Positions 22,225 through 34,788 of a stretch of 64,000 nt of DNA are shown here, piece by piece; position 1 is the stretch's first letter, and every line of letters begins with the position of its first letter. Both the position numbers and the translations under genes were made by a program. A model generated the notes under the pieces. It saw only the letters and a program-made list of their open reading frames with translations. It did no database searches and was not told the DNA's origin. Source of the DNA: Acorus gramineus (Eukaryota > Streptophyta > Magnoliopsida > Acorales > Acoraceae); contig JAUJYN010000053.1 in the NCBI GenBank assembly GCA_030737835.1, positions 348,467 through 412,466 of the forward strand. The letters run 5' to 3'.

Positions 22225-24597
22225 TGGCCTGTGCTCTCTGGATGATTTTCTAATCTGAGTATCTGTAGTCTCTGACTGACTATGCTGCTCCCCCTGTTCA
22301 GGAACTTCCTGCTCTGGCTCTTCATTGTTGTTAGGAATTTCTGGCACCACATCAATGTCTTCACTTCTCGTCTCCTCTCCATCTGTAGCCGGCTGTCCTG
22401 GAGAGGGAATAGGTGTAAGGTCTGCAACACCATCAACTGATTTCGTAGTTCTGTCGAAATCTTTAATACTCTGACTCTCGTAGAAGACCACATCTCTGTG
22501 CCGAATCACCCTTTTCTTTATCGGATCCCAAAACCTGTAGCCAAATTCTTCACCGCCATAGCCAATGAAGATGCATGGAACTGCTTTATCATCAAGCTTC
22601 TTTCTCTGCTCTTTGGGTACATGCACGAAAGCCTTACATCCAAAGACCTTCAAATGTGAATACGAAACCTCCTTTCCGGACCAAACTTTCTCTGGGATAT
22701 TAGAATCCAAAGATACTGTCGGTGATCTGTTTATCAAGTAGCAGGCAGTCGAAACAGCTTCACCCCAGAAGGTTCTAGGCAAATTTGCCATCTTCATCAT
22801 ACACACGACTTTTTCAACGATGGTGCGATTCTTCCGTTCTGCAACACCATTATGCTGTGGAGTACCAGGTTCAGTTCTTTCGTGTCGAATGCCGTGACGC
22901 GAGCAATAATCTCTGAACTCTCTCGAAGTGTACTCTCCTCCATTATCTGTCCGTAGTGACTTTAATTTTCTTCCTGTCTCCCTTTCCACCATGGCATGAA
23001 ATTTTTGAAAGTGCTCGAAGACCTGATCCTTCGTTCTCAACAAATAGACCCACACTTTCCTGGATGCATCATCAATAAAAGTAACAAAATACCTATGGCC
23101 ACCCAGAGATTCAACCTCAAATGGACCACAAACATCAGAATATATCAAATCAAGAATATTTAATTTTCTTTCTAATGTTTTTCCGAATGAAACTCTATGA
23201 TGCTTTCCAATCAAACAATGTTCACAAGAGCTAAGAGGCATACCTTTGGAAAAGGAAATTAGAGACTTCTTTGCCAGAACTTGTAACCCCTTCTCGCTCA
23301 TGTGACCAAGCCGCCTATGCCATAAATCTGGAGACGAATTTTCTTCTGCTGTATTCATTCCATCACTGCATACCTTTAAATGAGTCTTGTACAAAGTGCA
23401 ACAACTCTTTCCTCTTGCAACAATCAACGAGCCCTTAGTAAGCTTCCATTTTTCATTGCCGAAATGACTTTCGAACCCTTGTCGATCCAAAGCAATCCCC
23501 GAAAGCAGATTGAGGCGTAAATCAGGAACATGACGAACATCTTTCAAAATTAATGTGTGTCCTACATCAGTTTGTACGCACACATCACCAATCCCTGCAA
23601 TCTTTGAGTGGCTGGTGTTACCCATTTTCACGGTGCCAAAGTCTCCTGCTCTGTACGAAGTGAAAGACCCCATATTAGGAGTCGCATGAAAAGATGCTCC
23701 TGTATCTACCACCCACTCAGTGCCCCGATCTGAAATATGCAGGCATTCATCCTCTCCGAATGAGAAGACTACCAAATCATCTGCAGATGTAATAGCCGCA
23801 GTGTTCTTGTCGTCATCCTTTTTCTTCTGATCATGTCCCTCTTTCTGTTCTCTTTTAAAAATTCGGCAATACTTTTTAATGTGACCTGTTTTACCACAGT
23901 GGTAACACGCAAAATCTCTAGACATTGATTTGCTTCTAAATCTGCCATGACTCTTTGGTCCTCGACTCTTGCTCCTCCCCCTGTTATCTATAACAAGTGC
24001 TTGTGGACTGTCTGAAGCCGTTGATTTTCTCCTTGTTTCTTCATTTAGCAAAGAGCTCGTAACCGTACTCATAGACAATACACCATCTGGAGCAGAATTA
24101 CTCAACGTGACAACTAATGTCTCCCAACTGTCAGACAAAGATCCCAAAAGCAACAAAGCCTGTAACTCATCATCTAGAGTCATCTTCATCGTGGTCAACT
24201 GGTTCACTAAGCTTTGAAACTCATTCAGGTGCTCTGTAACACTGCCACCTTTGAACTTTAAGTTCACGAGTTTTCTGATTAAAAACGCCTTGTTACTCGT
24301 AGTCTTTTTCTCATACAAAGACTGTAACGTTTTCCATAGAGTATGTGCATTCTTCTCATTAGCAACGTGATGAAATATGCTGGCATCAATCCATTGTCGA
24401 ATAGCGGCAACACATCTTCTGTTCAACTTGGTCCAATCTTCTTCTGATATTTTTTCTGGTTTGCTTTTATCTCCTTCAATTGGTTCATACAAATCCTTAC
24501 AGTAAAGGATGTCCTCCATCTTGGGCTTCCATATCAACCAATTGGAATTATTCAACTCAATCATCTTTCCAATAGTATTATCTGCCATCTCACACAA
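22225..24597 (-). CDS. Copia Gag-protease-integrase
   Basis: The 831-codon frame begins with the gag domain (LNNSNWLIWKPKMED) and one CCHC zinc knuckle (CYHCGKTGHIKKYC). Next come the aspartic protease (VVDTGASFHAT) and integrase: zinc module HRRLGHMSEKGL ... CEHCLIGKHH, then core residues in YSDVCGPF, LRTDNGGEYT and GVAERKNRT. The order protease-integrase-RT is diagnostic of Ty1/copia, and the motifs are closest to the Tork/Tnt1 lineage. Homology leaves this frame at about 22225 by a single-base shift; the frame's own tail down to 22102 is out-of-frame. The native start is the first or second Met near 24590, 15-25 bp after the PBS. Confidence 0.93.
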
Positions 24598-24612
24598 ATA
24601 AATCTGAACCCT

Positions 24613-24624
24613 GCTCTGATACCA
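24613..24624 (-). other. Copia primer binding site (initiator-Met tRNA)
   Basis: On the minus strand TGGTATCAGAGC follows the 5' LTR end (CCCAACA) by two bases; it is complementary to the 3' end of plant initiator methionine tRNA. Confidence 0.93.
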
Positions 24625-24626
24625 CT

Positions 24627-25019
24627 TGTTGGGATTTTTAACAATTTTATTTGAGTGAAATAAATAATACTAATCGCGGAAAAATATTTATGCAGCCCAA
24701 AATAATCACCAAAGCAATCAGAAAAATATAAAGACAAGCAAACCACCAAGCAACACCAAATTTAACGTGGTTCGGCTTAAGCCTACATCCACGGGGCACT
24801 CCAGCAGCAATCCACTATATTAAAAATATAATGAAAAATAATGTCTTCTCAAGTTTTGCCAAAACTTGAGGAATACAAATATAAGAGAGGGATACAGGGT
24901 TACCACAAGAAGAACCCTAAATCTGATCTTCTAAATAATTGGAAGAAGAAGACCACGTGGAACAACGTCGGAATCCACGAAGAAGAAGTCCTGAAGAGAA
25001 CTGCTCCTCTCTCTCTCTC
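24627..25019 (-). repeat. Copia 5' LTR, truncated
   Basis: The last 390 bp or so of the LTR. It is collinear with 20001-20380 and ends in the CT run at 25019, where kinase-gene sequence starts. The U3 portion, including promoter and TG terminus, is missing. Confidence 0.93.
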
Positions 25020-25472
25020 GTGCACTTCTGTAGTTCCTTATACGAGAACTGAATGAGCGCACCCGAAGCATATTCGAGGAGCGTGTACTGAGCATACTCT
25101 GCCGCAAACCTCGAACCCCGACAGAAACAATAATAGACCACACCCTCCAAGAGGACAAGACCCACAAGTGTCCCAACCACCACAGCCACAACAATACCAG
25201 CTCTCAACCCCGATTTCTTCGTCAGGGTATTGCTCGAAACAGAGATCGGCTGATTCAGCAGTGCGGGAGGGCACACCCGAACGAACGACGTGCTGAGAAG
25301 CGCCGGGGACTGGTATCCACTAATAAAGTACACGAAACTCGGCTGTGTAAGGCAATTCTCGCGGCATGCGGAGAACCCTTCAAAGAAGACCTCGTTGCCA
25401 TTGGAGGCAACTGCTTGAGAGGGTACGTCAAGAACTGGGTGTTATCCAATTCTCGCATGGTCGAGTTCATCG
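25020..25472 (-). repeat. 454-bp kinase-gene duplication, right copy
   Basis: Near-identical partner of 19547-20000 (453 bp here because of one deleted base). Its left edge shares only TC with the LTR CT run, so the junction looks like end-joining at microhomology. Confidence 0.92.
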
Positions 25473-26481
25473 GACAGTCGGAGATCTCTTGCTTGCGTTT
25501 GCATCCCTTTCTGGGGTCGTTCAGCTCGGAGGGAACGAAATTCTGCGACGGGCAACGACACACTGGCTCGGCATCGTTGTAGGTGCAGATGCCCATGTTG
25601 CCGCAGTAGCCGAAGACCTCGCACTGGTCCTCGACCGCGGACCACTCCGCGGACGGCGTGGACCCGCTGTATTTCGACAAACTGTAGGCTCTCAAATTCC
25701 CATCCGTCTCGAGCCGAATGAAGCGCATCAGGCTCGCCTCGCCGTAGTTGCTGCTGTACGCAACGACCGCAGGCAAAGGCAGCGACGCGTCGATCAAATA
25801 AAGGATTCCAGTGGTTTGTCCGTTTGTCTCGAGGGACAGAACAGGCGAGGCGAGGCTCTGGTTCGCCGAGAAAGAGGATTTGAAACCGTGCTTGTTATAG
25901 TAGGTTATACTGTCGTTCCATTGAGGGTGAGCTTGCCCGAGGCGAGGAGGGAGAAGGAGTAGGGACCGGAGCGGAGCTTGGAACGCGTGGTGAGGTTCTA
26001 CGACTGGAGAACTGTGTCGGTGGGGTTGGAGAAGGTGTCCCAGATGACTGTCGACGTTGCGTTTTTCAATGCTAGGTTACCCGAGTCGTCGAGGATGGCG
26101 ACAGAGACGCCTCGGTTGGACTGCCAGATGACGGAGCCAGAACCGTCGATGAGGCGGAGGTTGCCGTTGGATTGGAATTGGATGGAGGCGGGGGAGGATT
26201 TGGAGGGGGCACGCCAGACGGGGGTGGAGGAGGGGTAGAGGATGACGGCGGCGGAGAAGAGAGAGGTGTCGGAGGGGTAGGGGAGGAAACCGAAGGAGAA
26301 GGTAATTTTTGGGGGAAGACCAGGTGGCAGGTGGAGGTGGTGGTGGTGGTGGGGGATTGTTTTTGTTGGGGGGGGTTTGAGAGAGGAATTGAGTGGGATT
26401 AGGGAGTTGGTGATGTGGGGATAGAAGAGAGGAGGAGGAGGAGGAGGAGGTGGAAGGGGTGGGAGAGGTTTTTGGGAGCCA
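25020..26481 (-). pseudogene. G-type lectin S-receptor-like kinase, 5' half (signal peptide, lectin, EGF-like, TM)
   Basis: Reading from the ATG at 26481: a leucine-rich signal peptide (MAPKNLSHPFHLLLLLLLSS), then after a frameshift near 26405 a bulb-type lectin domain (SNGNLRLIDGSGSVIWQS, DDSGNLALKN, WDTFSNPTDTVLQS). There is an in-frame TAG at 25998-26000 where relatives have Gln, and a frameshift near 25920. An EGF-like cysteine-rich block follows (CEVFGYCGNMGICTYND ... CRCPS). Another 1-bp deletion lies near 25411, then the juxtamembrane and TM part duplicated from 19547-20000. The kinase domain is absent here; sequence stops at 25020 against the truncated copia LTR. The site where copia inserted in the left copy is intact here (25466-25475). 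Confidence 0.88.
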
Positions 26482-26627
26482 TGTTTTTTTTTTTTTTTTT
26501 TGGGAGGGGTGTGAAGAGATTACTTATATGGGATTCTTTTGGAGGAACTAAGGGAGGGAGGGGAGGGGAGGGAGGGGGGATGATGCGTGTGTTTTCATGG
26601 GTCGGAAGAAAGGAGAAGTTTAAATTA

Positions 26628-26712
26628 GGGTAATTAACACTTTTAGCTCTTAAAATTTGAATATTTATAAAATAGCCCGTCACTTGAATATTTATAAAAA
26701 CTAGCCTCAGTC
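26628..26712 (+). repeat. MULE left terminal inverted repeat
   Basis: Matches the reverse complement of 35293-35377 with scattered differences; shared blocks include TAATTAACACTTTTAG, AAATTTGAATATTTATA and GAATATTTATAAAAACTAGC (here) or its near match. Confidence 0.9.
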
Positions 26713-26769
26713 ACTTGGTCAGGCTGTCACATCAGTGCTGATCATTTTTTTTTTTTTTGAATGTTTGTA

Positions 26770-26925
26770 CTGAAGACGGATTATATATAACCCGTCTCGG
26801 TGTTTTAATCCGTCTGTGGGGATTTACACTGAAAAGGATTATATATAATCCGTCTCCAGTGCTTTCACCCTTTTAGTGGGGATTTCCATTGGAGATAATC
26901 CATCTCCAGAGCACGTACTATATAT
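26770..26925. repeat. MULE left subterminal palindromic motifs
   Basis: Repeated GACGGATTATATATAA, AATCCGTCT and ATCCGTCTCCAG words, arranged so that GAGACGGATTATAT and its complement fold back. The same words occur at 35150-35250 inside the right end. They may be transposase-binding sites; that is inference. Confidence 0.7.
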
Positions 26926-27690
26926 ATCCTACCCCCACAGAGAAACCCTATTCACTCCTTTTTTTCTCCCTCCAAAGGCCCATTTTCACCCACCCCATCC
27001 GAAAATCACCCCCAAACAGTTCATATACATTTTAATCAATTTTCAAATACCATTTTTCATCCAAAGGTAAACATTAAAACCCAAAAATTTCTTAAATTTA
27101 TTTATTTATCCAATTGTTTTGATTTTATGTATAAATGTTTTGTGTGCTTTTTTTTATTATTGACATGTTGAATATGTGATGTTTTGTTAAACTAAATGTT
27201 AATTTTTTTTGTGTTTGGTTTATTGAGAATTTCTTATTTGTCAAAATAGATTTTTAAAACTTAAAAACATATTTGAAAAATTTGATTGTCATATAAAAAC
27301 TTTTTAAAAAATTAAAAGGCCTTAGGAAAAAATTCAAAGGCCTCTTAGGAAACATTTTAAAAAATTGAAGTCATTTAGGAAATATACTTTGTATGTGTTG
27401 CATGAATGTTATATTGTTTAATATACTTGTATGTGTTGGATGAATTTTTTTATTATCAATTTAGAAATATATTTACTAAGTTGAATAATTTATGGTTTAG
27501 ATGGTGAAGAAATCCGATGTCCCGTTAATTACTCTTTTAACTGGAGGATTGTTTAATGTGAAGATACTTCATTTTATGAAGGTAATAGTAGGAAAACCAC
27601 CATCATTATAAGAGGATCTCTTATGTCGATTTGCTCCAAATGATGTACCATTTGACGGGGACTGATCCAAGTCGTTACAAATTGTCCATG

Positions 27691-30269
27691 TGTGACGGCC
27701 CGTGCCCAAAACCATCGACATGTGCACACCACGTGCCTCAAAACTCACCATTTTTTTAAAAACATCGAAATAACCACCCTATATAATCTCATCTGATAAC
27801 AACCCTAAGATAACATATAATAATCAAGATATATATAATCACTTATATAAACTCACCCAAAAAAGTTTGACCAATCAACAGAGCATCTAACACACCTTAT
27901 ATACAGTCATCCATATATACAAAGCATTTTAACATAGGCATGGTTCACTAGACCAGCCTCTACCAAAATAATCATATACAGATCCTAAACATCAACAATA
28001 TCCACATCCATATATATGTACCTATCACCAACTGGACGTGACCCCCAAAAGAAGACAAAGTCAACGCCTAGGAACCCCCGCCTCTACTCTGCAAAAATAG
28101 AAAAATAGAATAGAATGAGTGAAAGCTGCTCAGTAAGTAACCCGGACATTCCACGCATAAGGAAAACAAGGATGACATCAAAGTCAAGCTTAGTCAACAT
28201 CAGGTCAAAGCATAATAACACATGAAAGCACTGTATGATCATCAGTGGAGAACAATAACATCGCTGATATATAAAAATAGGAATGAATAGCTCAAACGAA
28301 CACATCACAAGTGATAGGACCAATAAATATCATCAAGAATCAACACCACTGAACTAAAGGCACATACTCTGAAATCACCCATCAATCAAAGAAGGTCAAT
28401 TAACTCATTGATAGCACTCGAGATGTCACAATTCTACAAGAATGATAAGGGAATCACAACTCTGGCTCCTAAATGACCAAAGCGCTGGATAGACCATCTA
28501 CATGACCCCATCTCGGCCCCTATGTCCGAGATGTCCACAACATCTATACCTCTCGCATGTGACCCTCGGAATATTCACCACGGAATCACTACCTGGCCCT
28601 CGAAATGTCCAGGCACGGCAGAGTATTCTCAAGTCCCCCTTGTTGGACCGTACGTACTCATGTGCACTGGGGAGGTAATCCTCAACCCTCACTGTAAGGT
28701 CTATGGTCATCCAACTCCAAGAATACAAGAGGTAATAAAAGCAATGAAACAAAATACACTACAAGGCTTCATTGTCGGACAGCACGACCATGCAGATCAT
28801 AGGTTAATGGCAAGACACTAGGATGGATACATCATGATCAAAAGAAGGCTCACAATATGCTCACAATCAACTCTAGTTTAGAATTCTCAAAACTATCTAG
28901 AACAATGATAGATGACAACGATTGGATAATGATGATGAATAGCGAAACCAACTGTAATAATGACACTTCAAGAACTAATCTGAACTGGGATAATATAAAC
29001 CACAATGTCGAATAATAACTGAATTATAATGGATAAATATGAAGCAAGCCTCAATGAAAAACAATTCTAATTAGTAAAAGTGACATGAATAATTCTTGGT
29101 CTCAACAATATAGTATATAGTAACCGACAATAGTTAATTTCACGAATAAATAGGGATCAAAACGGCTTTGAATCTCAAACAATATAAGAGATGATAAGAA
29201 ACAACAATGAAGCGCGGAATTGGAAATAACAAACACAAATATTGGGTCACTTATAATAATACCACGTGGAATGGAATGTGGAACAAACAAATATCGATTG
29301 GGTTACTTACCTCGCAATTCACCACCTCAAACTGGACTCACCCTATTCCAACTCTTAAAACAGGCAGAGAGGAAATCCATTGATAAAAATATAATCTCAA
29401 TCAGATACTAACATATAATCCCAATAATCAAGAAATTCTCAGTTTCCCCAAAACAAATACAATGTCCCCACTACAAACTCTAAGTTAACACAATAAAAAT
29501 AACTCTCTAATTCTTATTTATTCAGCCCCCAAAACAAATTCATATTTCAGCCCCAAATCACAATTTTTAATTTAGAACTAAAATAGAACAACCCTAGACG
29601 AAGAATAACGATGAAAAGAACAAGAATCCTTACCCAGTATGGCACGAAAAATATTCCACGAAGCTTTTCCTAATTTTTCCCAATTTTTCCCTTTTTATTT
29701 TCCTTTGAAACAGAGTCTCGACGACTCTCTCTTCCTCTATGTAATAACATAGCTCCACCGATCCTATGGCATTAAATGAAGTTATGAGATCCAGCCAATT
29801 TACAAAAATGCCTTTCTTTAGAATTCTGTGCAGCCTCCACTCAAACTATCATAACTTCTCGTAGGAAAGTCCACTTCAGATGATTCAACTTCTGTTGGAA
29901 AGATAACGAAAATATCTACAACTTCTATGTTTAGGCCAAGATCAAAAGAAGCCTCCAACTATATTAAAAATAGCGACAAACAGAAGACCTTGAGATTTCT
30001 TCTTCTAAGGGCAGAGACAGTAAAACAACTATAGCTTTTCTAATGTAGTTCTAAATGAAGCCAAACTAATTTTATATGAGAGATAACTCAAAAAGAAGAC
30101 TTCATATGTTTACAATTATGCATCAAAGGTGCTTTCTGAAAATGAAACCAAATGCAAGGCTTAAAGAATAATAAGGACCAAAAGCTTAATAACATAAAAT
30201 TATCCTATTTTGCAATCCAAACACGTAAATATTAGCATAATTCGGCATAAGAGGGTTCGGGCTATTACA
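27691..30269 (-). mobile_element. Solo LTR of family B chromovirus in MULE transposase (TSD CCATG)
   Basis: Forward start TGTGACGGCCCGTGCCC and forward end GGGCTATTACA are the reverse complements of the family B LTR ends. Perfect 5-bp repeats CCATG flank it (27686-27690 and 30270-30274), and removing it with one repeat restores the transposase reading frame across the site. It inserted into exon 1 and was reduced to a single LTR. Internal splice-like sites match the other family B LTRs. Confidence 0.95.
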
Positions 30270-30576
30270 CCATGAGTGCTGTGCATCCCACTCACGACGG
30301 AAAGAGTTTGGGTGCCCCTCTCGAAGATGATATGGGTGTGAAAGTGATGGTAATGTTGTACCCAAAGCACATGCATGTCATTCAATTATGGTTAGAGAAG
30401 GAAGAGATCATACAAAGAGGTCGTGGTGCGTTGAATTATGATGCAGAAGATTCATATCCTTCCATTGTTCGTGATCCATATCAACCTTCATCGTCGTTGT
30501 TTGTTCCGTGTACCCAAGAAGATTTGATTGATGCAACACTGATCAATGCCCATAGGAGTGTCAATATACCACATTT

Positions 30577-30652
30577 GTAAGTATTGTGTATTTATATGAT
30601 ATTTTTGGTGGGTGTATTCATATGTATAAGTATAGTGTGTTTACATTTATAG
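30577..30652 (+). other. Intron 1 of MULE transposase
   Basis: GTAAGT donor and TTTATAG acceptor; removal joins CCACATTT to GTTTCC in frame with the homologous protein block. Length 76 bp. Confidence 0.75.
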
Positions 30653-32763
30653 GTTTCCATTTCATGACATGGGTTGGGACGATATTCGTGAGAGAATTGA
30701 AGTAAACAATGAATTTGAAGAAGATCAAGAAGGAGGAGAAGAAGAAGAGGAAGTGGGAGAAGATACTGAAGAAGAAGAAGAGGATTGTGAAGATCACTGG
30801 TTGAAGGACCTGATACTGAGGAAGATCATGATCTGGAGACAGTTGCAATCCATGAATATAGTGTTCCTAAAATGTATCCTACACATGACCTCATGGAGCA
30901 AGTGGTGGCAGAAAATGTCCATCAATGCATTTATGATATCGGATCTTCTTCGTGTAATGAACTTGAGATTGGTTAGCTTTTCGCGAATAAGAAGTCACTC
31001 ATTAATGCTGTCCGAACCTGGAGCATAAAGAAATGTGTACAATGTCATGTGGTGAAATCAAATGCAGAAAAATACGTCGTTCAGTGCATAAATGATGAAT
31101 GTAATTGGAGATTATATGCGAGGAGGGTTGGTGGTTCAGAAATGTTCAAGATTTCAACTCTGAGAGTTCCTCATACATGCTTGGATCCTCTACTCAGTTC
31201 AAATCATAGAAGCTAATTATGCCAATGATTCATCATAATTTGAGAATCAGTCCTACTGAGATAATGGACAGGATACGTGCTGATCATCACTACACAATTT
31301 CATATTCAAAGGCACACCGTGCCAAATGGAAGGCTATGGAGAGGATATTTGGAAATTGGGAGGAATCATATGCTGAGTTGCCTCTATATGTTGATGCCTT
31401 GAGGAGGTCTAATCCAGGAACAAATGTGTTCTTCGAAGGCCCTGTCATACAAGAGAATAACATGGGCAGACCGATCCGACAGTTTGAACGTGTTTTTTGG
31501 GCATTCGGACCAGCCTTAGAGGCTTTCAAACATTGTCGTCCATTGGTTTGCATCGATGGAACACATCTGTATGGAAAGTATAAAGGAAATCTCCTGATAG
31601 CCACTGCTTGCGATGCAGAAAATGGTTTGCTTCCGATAGCCTTTGCTATAGTTGAATCTGAGAACAGAAGCAGTTGGACCTTCTTCCTTTGGAACTTGTT
31701 CTTTTCTGTTGGTGGTATAAACAATTTGTGTGTCATATCTGATCGGCACTTGGGCATCATAGCAGGCATGAAGTATATTGAGGAAGCAAGCAATGTGACA
31801 TGGCACCATCGTTTCTGTATGAGACACATGATAGACAACTTCAAAAAACATGTAAATCAAAGGAGTTGAGTGACCAGGTGTGGAGGGCTGCCACCTTGAA
31901 ATGTCCAAATCAATTTGCTGATGAAATGCGAAAGATTCTTAGTGCCTCCTCACAAGCTCGCACATGGCTTGATCAAGTCCCTCCACAAACATGGGCCCTT
32001 TGTTATGACGATGGCCGTCGTCATGGCACGATGACCACCAATAGAGCAGAAAGCATGAACAGTGTCTTGAAAGGTGTAAGAGGATTGCCAGTCACTGCCA
32101 TATTACAACAGACATTCATACGAGTGTCAGAGTATTTTTATACGAGGCGTGAATCGGCCGAGAGCATGTCAGGTGAACATGTGCCATCTATGCAGCAACA
32201 TTTGGAGAGAACTGCACATGATGCAAGGGCGATGTTAGTAAGAAGGCTTGATAGATCAGAATTCAATGTCCAAGACAAGAATGCGGTTATGTACATTTTT
32301 CTTATATTCTGACAATGCAGAATGTCAATGTCATGTTCCGAAGTTGTTTCACTATCCATGTGCACATGTCATAGCGGCCTGTGGGTATGCTCGTATTAGT
32401 CCTGGGAGATATGTGTCACATTGGCTTTCCTCAGAGTCATATAGACACACTTATGAACCCCGATTCCACTCCGTTGATGATAAAAGTCGTTGGCCGATTC
32501 CTACGGAAAACGATCCCATCTTCATCCCACCAAATGTTAGGAGACAAGCGGGGCGCCCTGTATCAACTCGCCGACGTATGCATATGGACTCCAGGGATCC
32601 AAGTCTGAGATATACATGTTCAATATGTCATGAGAAAGGCCACAGAAAATAAATGTCCACGTAGAAATATAAATGCTGGTAATTGATGTTAAAAATAATT
32701 ATGATATGATGATGAATGTTCAATTGTTTGAGTATATATTAACTTGTGTTCAAATTACAGGTG

Positions 32764-34788
32764 ATGGACATACGTGAGTGGCATGGACCCGTCGTGGATG
32801 ATTTGCTGTATTTTCAGGGATCTCATAGGTCTCATCATGGATTCCAGGGCAAGGTATGACAAATGATGTGTTTTTCTCTAATGTTATTCTTCATATATGA
32901 ATAATTTCCTTAAACAGACCGACTCCTCCAAGTTTACGATCCACATGGTGGCATTGCGTCACTGGGTCATGGATCCACGCATCGAGCCATACGTGAGGGC
33001 ATCATGGTTGTATTATTTGACAGAGATGGGATATACCAGATCAGATCATCGACTTCTACAAGCACTGACTGAGAGATGGAGACCAGAAACCAACACATTT
33101 CATCTGCGACATGGCGAGATGACAATTACACTTCAGGACGTTGCTATTTTGACTGGACTACCCATTGATGGCAAGCCCGTGACTGGTATCACAGACCACG
33201 ATGATTGGGCCAGCGTTTGTGAGGAGCTGTTAGGTGTTGGCCCCCCCAGATAAGATCAAGGGTGGAAGAATTTTTCTCTCGTGGCTTAAAGAAACCTTCA
33301 GCATCGTACCAGATGTTGAATTGGACGACGATATCCTCCAGCAGTATGCACGTGCATATATCTTATTTGTGCTTGGATCAACAATCTTCGCCGATGGCAC
33401 AGGAAATAAGATACATGCGTGCTACCTTCATTTATTCAGAGATTTTGAGGATGCTGGTCGATATTCATGGGGTGCAGCTGCGTTGGCCCACTTATATAGA
33501 GCATTGTACAGAGGTAGTGTGCTTGGAGAGAGGATGTCGGCAGGATCTCATGGTTTTTATTCTTTGTTACAAGTAATATGCAAACCCCAATTTTCATCCA
33601 TACATACTATTTTTTTTTTTTTTGTGTTACTAAAGATTTTGTTCCAATGCAGCTATGGTCGTGGGAGAGATTACCGTCATTGCATGATCCGGATTTTATT
33701 CTTGGAGATCGACCTTTGGGAGCAAGGTAATGTCAATATTTTCATCTTCTTTTGTCAATTCATAGAAGATCATATTTCATTAAATTCCTTATTTCAGGTG
33801 GAAGGGACTCAGAGGTTTGATGAAAATTCGCGTGTTCTGATATACTATAGAGCACAACTGGACTATCAGCTTCAGTCGCAGGTGACTATACAATTAGCCA
33901 TATATTTCACATGATATATTCTATTAGCTTGGATGCTAATTATAAATTTGGTTTTTGGTAGGTTATATGGCAGCCTTATGCTGGGACATATGAGACACTA
34001 CCACCTGCATGTATGGATCATATGGAGTTGTGGACGGCTAGAGTCCCACTCATTTGCTTTGATATTGTGGAGATGCACGTGCCAGATCGAGTCGCACGTC
34101 AATTTGGATGGCATCAGGACATTCCATCTGATGTAGAGGCCATCGACCGGGTAAACAGACGAGGTAGACAGGATATCAATTGGATAGTTTTTCACCAGAC
34201 TTATATCGAGCGTTGGGACCAACGATTGGATCACATCCACCAATTCTCTCATACCCGGAGTTCGAGGAGATATATGGAGTGGTACTGGGAGAGAACAGTC
34301 AGACATATCACACCTCCACCACCCCCACAGTACCATCCAGGCTATGTCGCACCAAATTCGGTAAGAATTTTAAACGCGTGTTACATTTTTAGAAAGTGAT
34401 AAATGATTTTATAACAACTTATCATATTGAAACTTTTGTTAACAGGGGGGAGTTACACAGAACATTACTGAGGTGCTTGCAAGGGGGTCTTATACCCTAA
34501 CTGCGATGAGTGGGATCGTATAATTGCTGTGGCACTTGACTATGCAGAGGTGATGATGGGAGATAAGGGACAACCTTCGAGTACCTCCAGTGCATCTACA
34601 GATGCTGATGATTCTGAGGATGTCGTTGATGATAGTTTCGTTCACAGTGAATTCACAATTGATGAGTTCTTCAGTGATGTACGACTCGAGGCAGAAATCG
34701 ATGAGCAACCACAACAACCAGCCCTAGCTCCTGATCAAGCTCCAGAGATGACACTCCAGACATATATTCGTGGACCACACAGGGTTTG
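32764..34788 (+). pseudogene. Plant mobile domain (PMD) gene within the MULE
   Basis: Six exons fit GT-AG rules: 32764-32853, 32918-33572, 33653-33726, 33798-33881, 33962-34360, 34446-34788. The product starts MDIREWHGPVVDDLLYF and contains hallmarks of the plant mobile domain (also called aminotransferase-like PMD): HWVMDPRIEPYVRASWLYYL, RWRPETNTFHLRHGEMT, TLQDVAILTGLPIDGKPV, then GRIFLSWLKETF and, after exon junctions, LWSWERLPSLHDPD and VPLICFDIVEMHVPDRVARQFG. A 7-C run at 33241-33247 carries one extra base: exon 2 is 655 nt instead of a multiple of three plus zero, which breaks the frame after GVGPP. The start overlaps the transposase stop by 14 bp (ATGGACATACGTGA). PMDs occur in host silencing factors such as the MAIN/MAIL1 group and in transposons; the role in this element is unknown. 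Confidence 0.82.

Larger units (their letters stand above)
20001..25019 (-). mobile_element. Ty1/copia element, Tork/Tnt1-like, 5' LTR truncated
   Basis: Minus-strand element with 3' LTR 20001-20571, PPT, RT/RNase H frame, gag-protease-integrase frame, PBS and a truncated 5' LTR 24627-25019. The two LTRs are nearly identical over the shared 390 bp (two 1-bp indels and a shorter CT run), so the insertion is young. It entered the kinase exon at GTTCATCG/GACAGTCGG. The left target copy (CATCG, 19996-20000) is present, but the right one is lost together with about 180 bp of the 5' LTR. Autonomous activity is unlikely: the promoter end of the 5' LTR is gone and pol has a frameshift. Confidence 0.95.
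27501..32777 (+). pseudogene. MULE transposase (MuDR type), multiply frameshifted and interrupted
   Basis: The gene starts at ATG 27501. The N-terminal block runs to 27690, is split by a solo LTR, and resumes at 30275. A clean 76-bp intron (GT 30577 to AG 30652) joins IPHL to FPFHDMGWDD in frame. An acidic Glu-rich stretch follows, then the MuDR DNA-binding region (CVQCHVVK ... CINDECNWRLYARR). The DDE transposase core comes next: VCIDGTHLYGKYKG, VISDRHLGI and TTNRAESMNSVLKG supply the D, D and E. The SWIM zinc finger (CQCHVPKLFHYPCAHVIAACG) and a C-terminal CCHC knuckle (CSICHEKGHRK) close the protein. Breaks include an in-frame TAG near 30976, frameshifts near 30800, 31210, 31855, 32295 and 32650. 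A second intron (32679-32760) leads to a TGA at 32775-32777. Confidence 0.88.
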
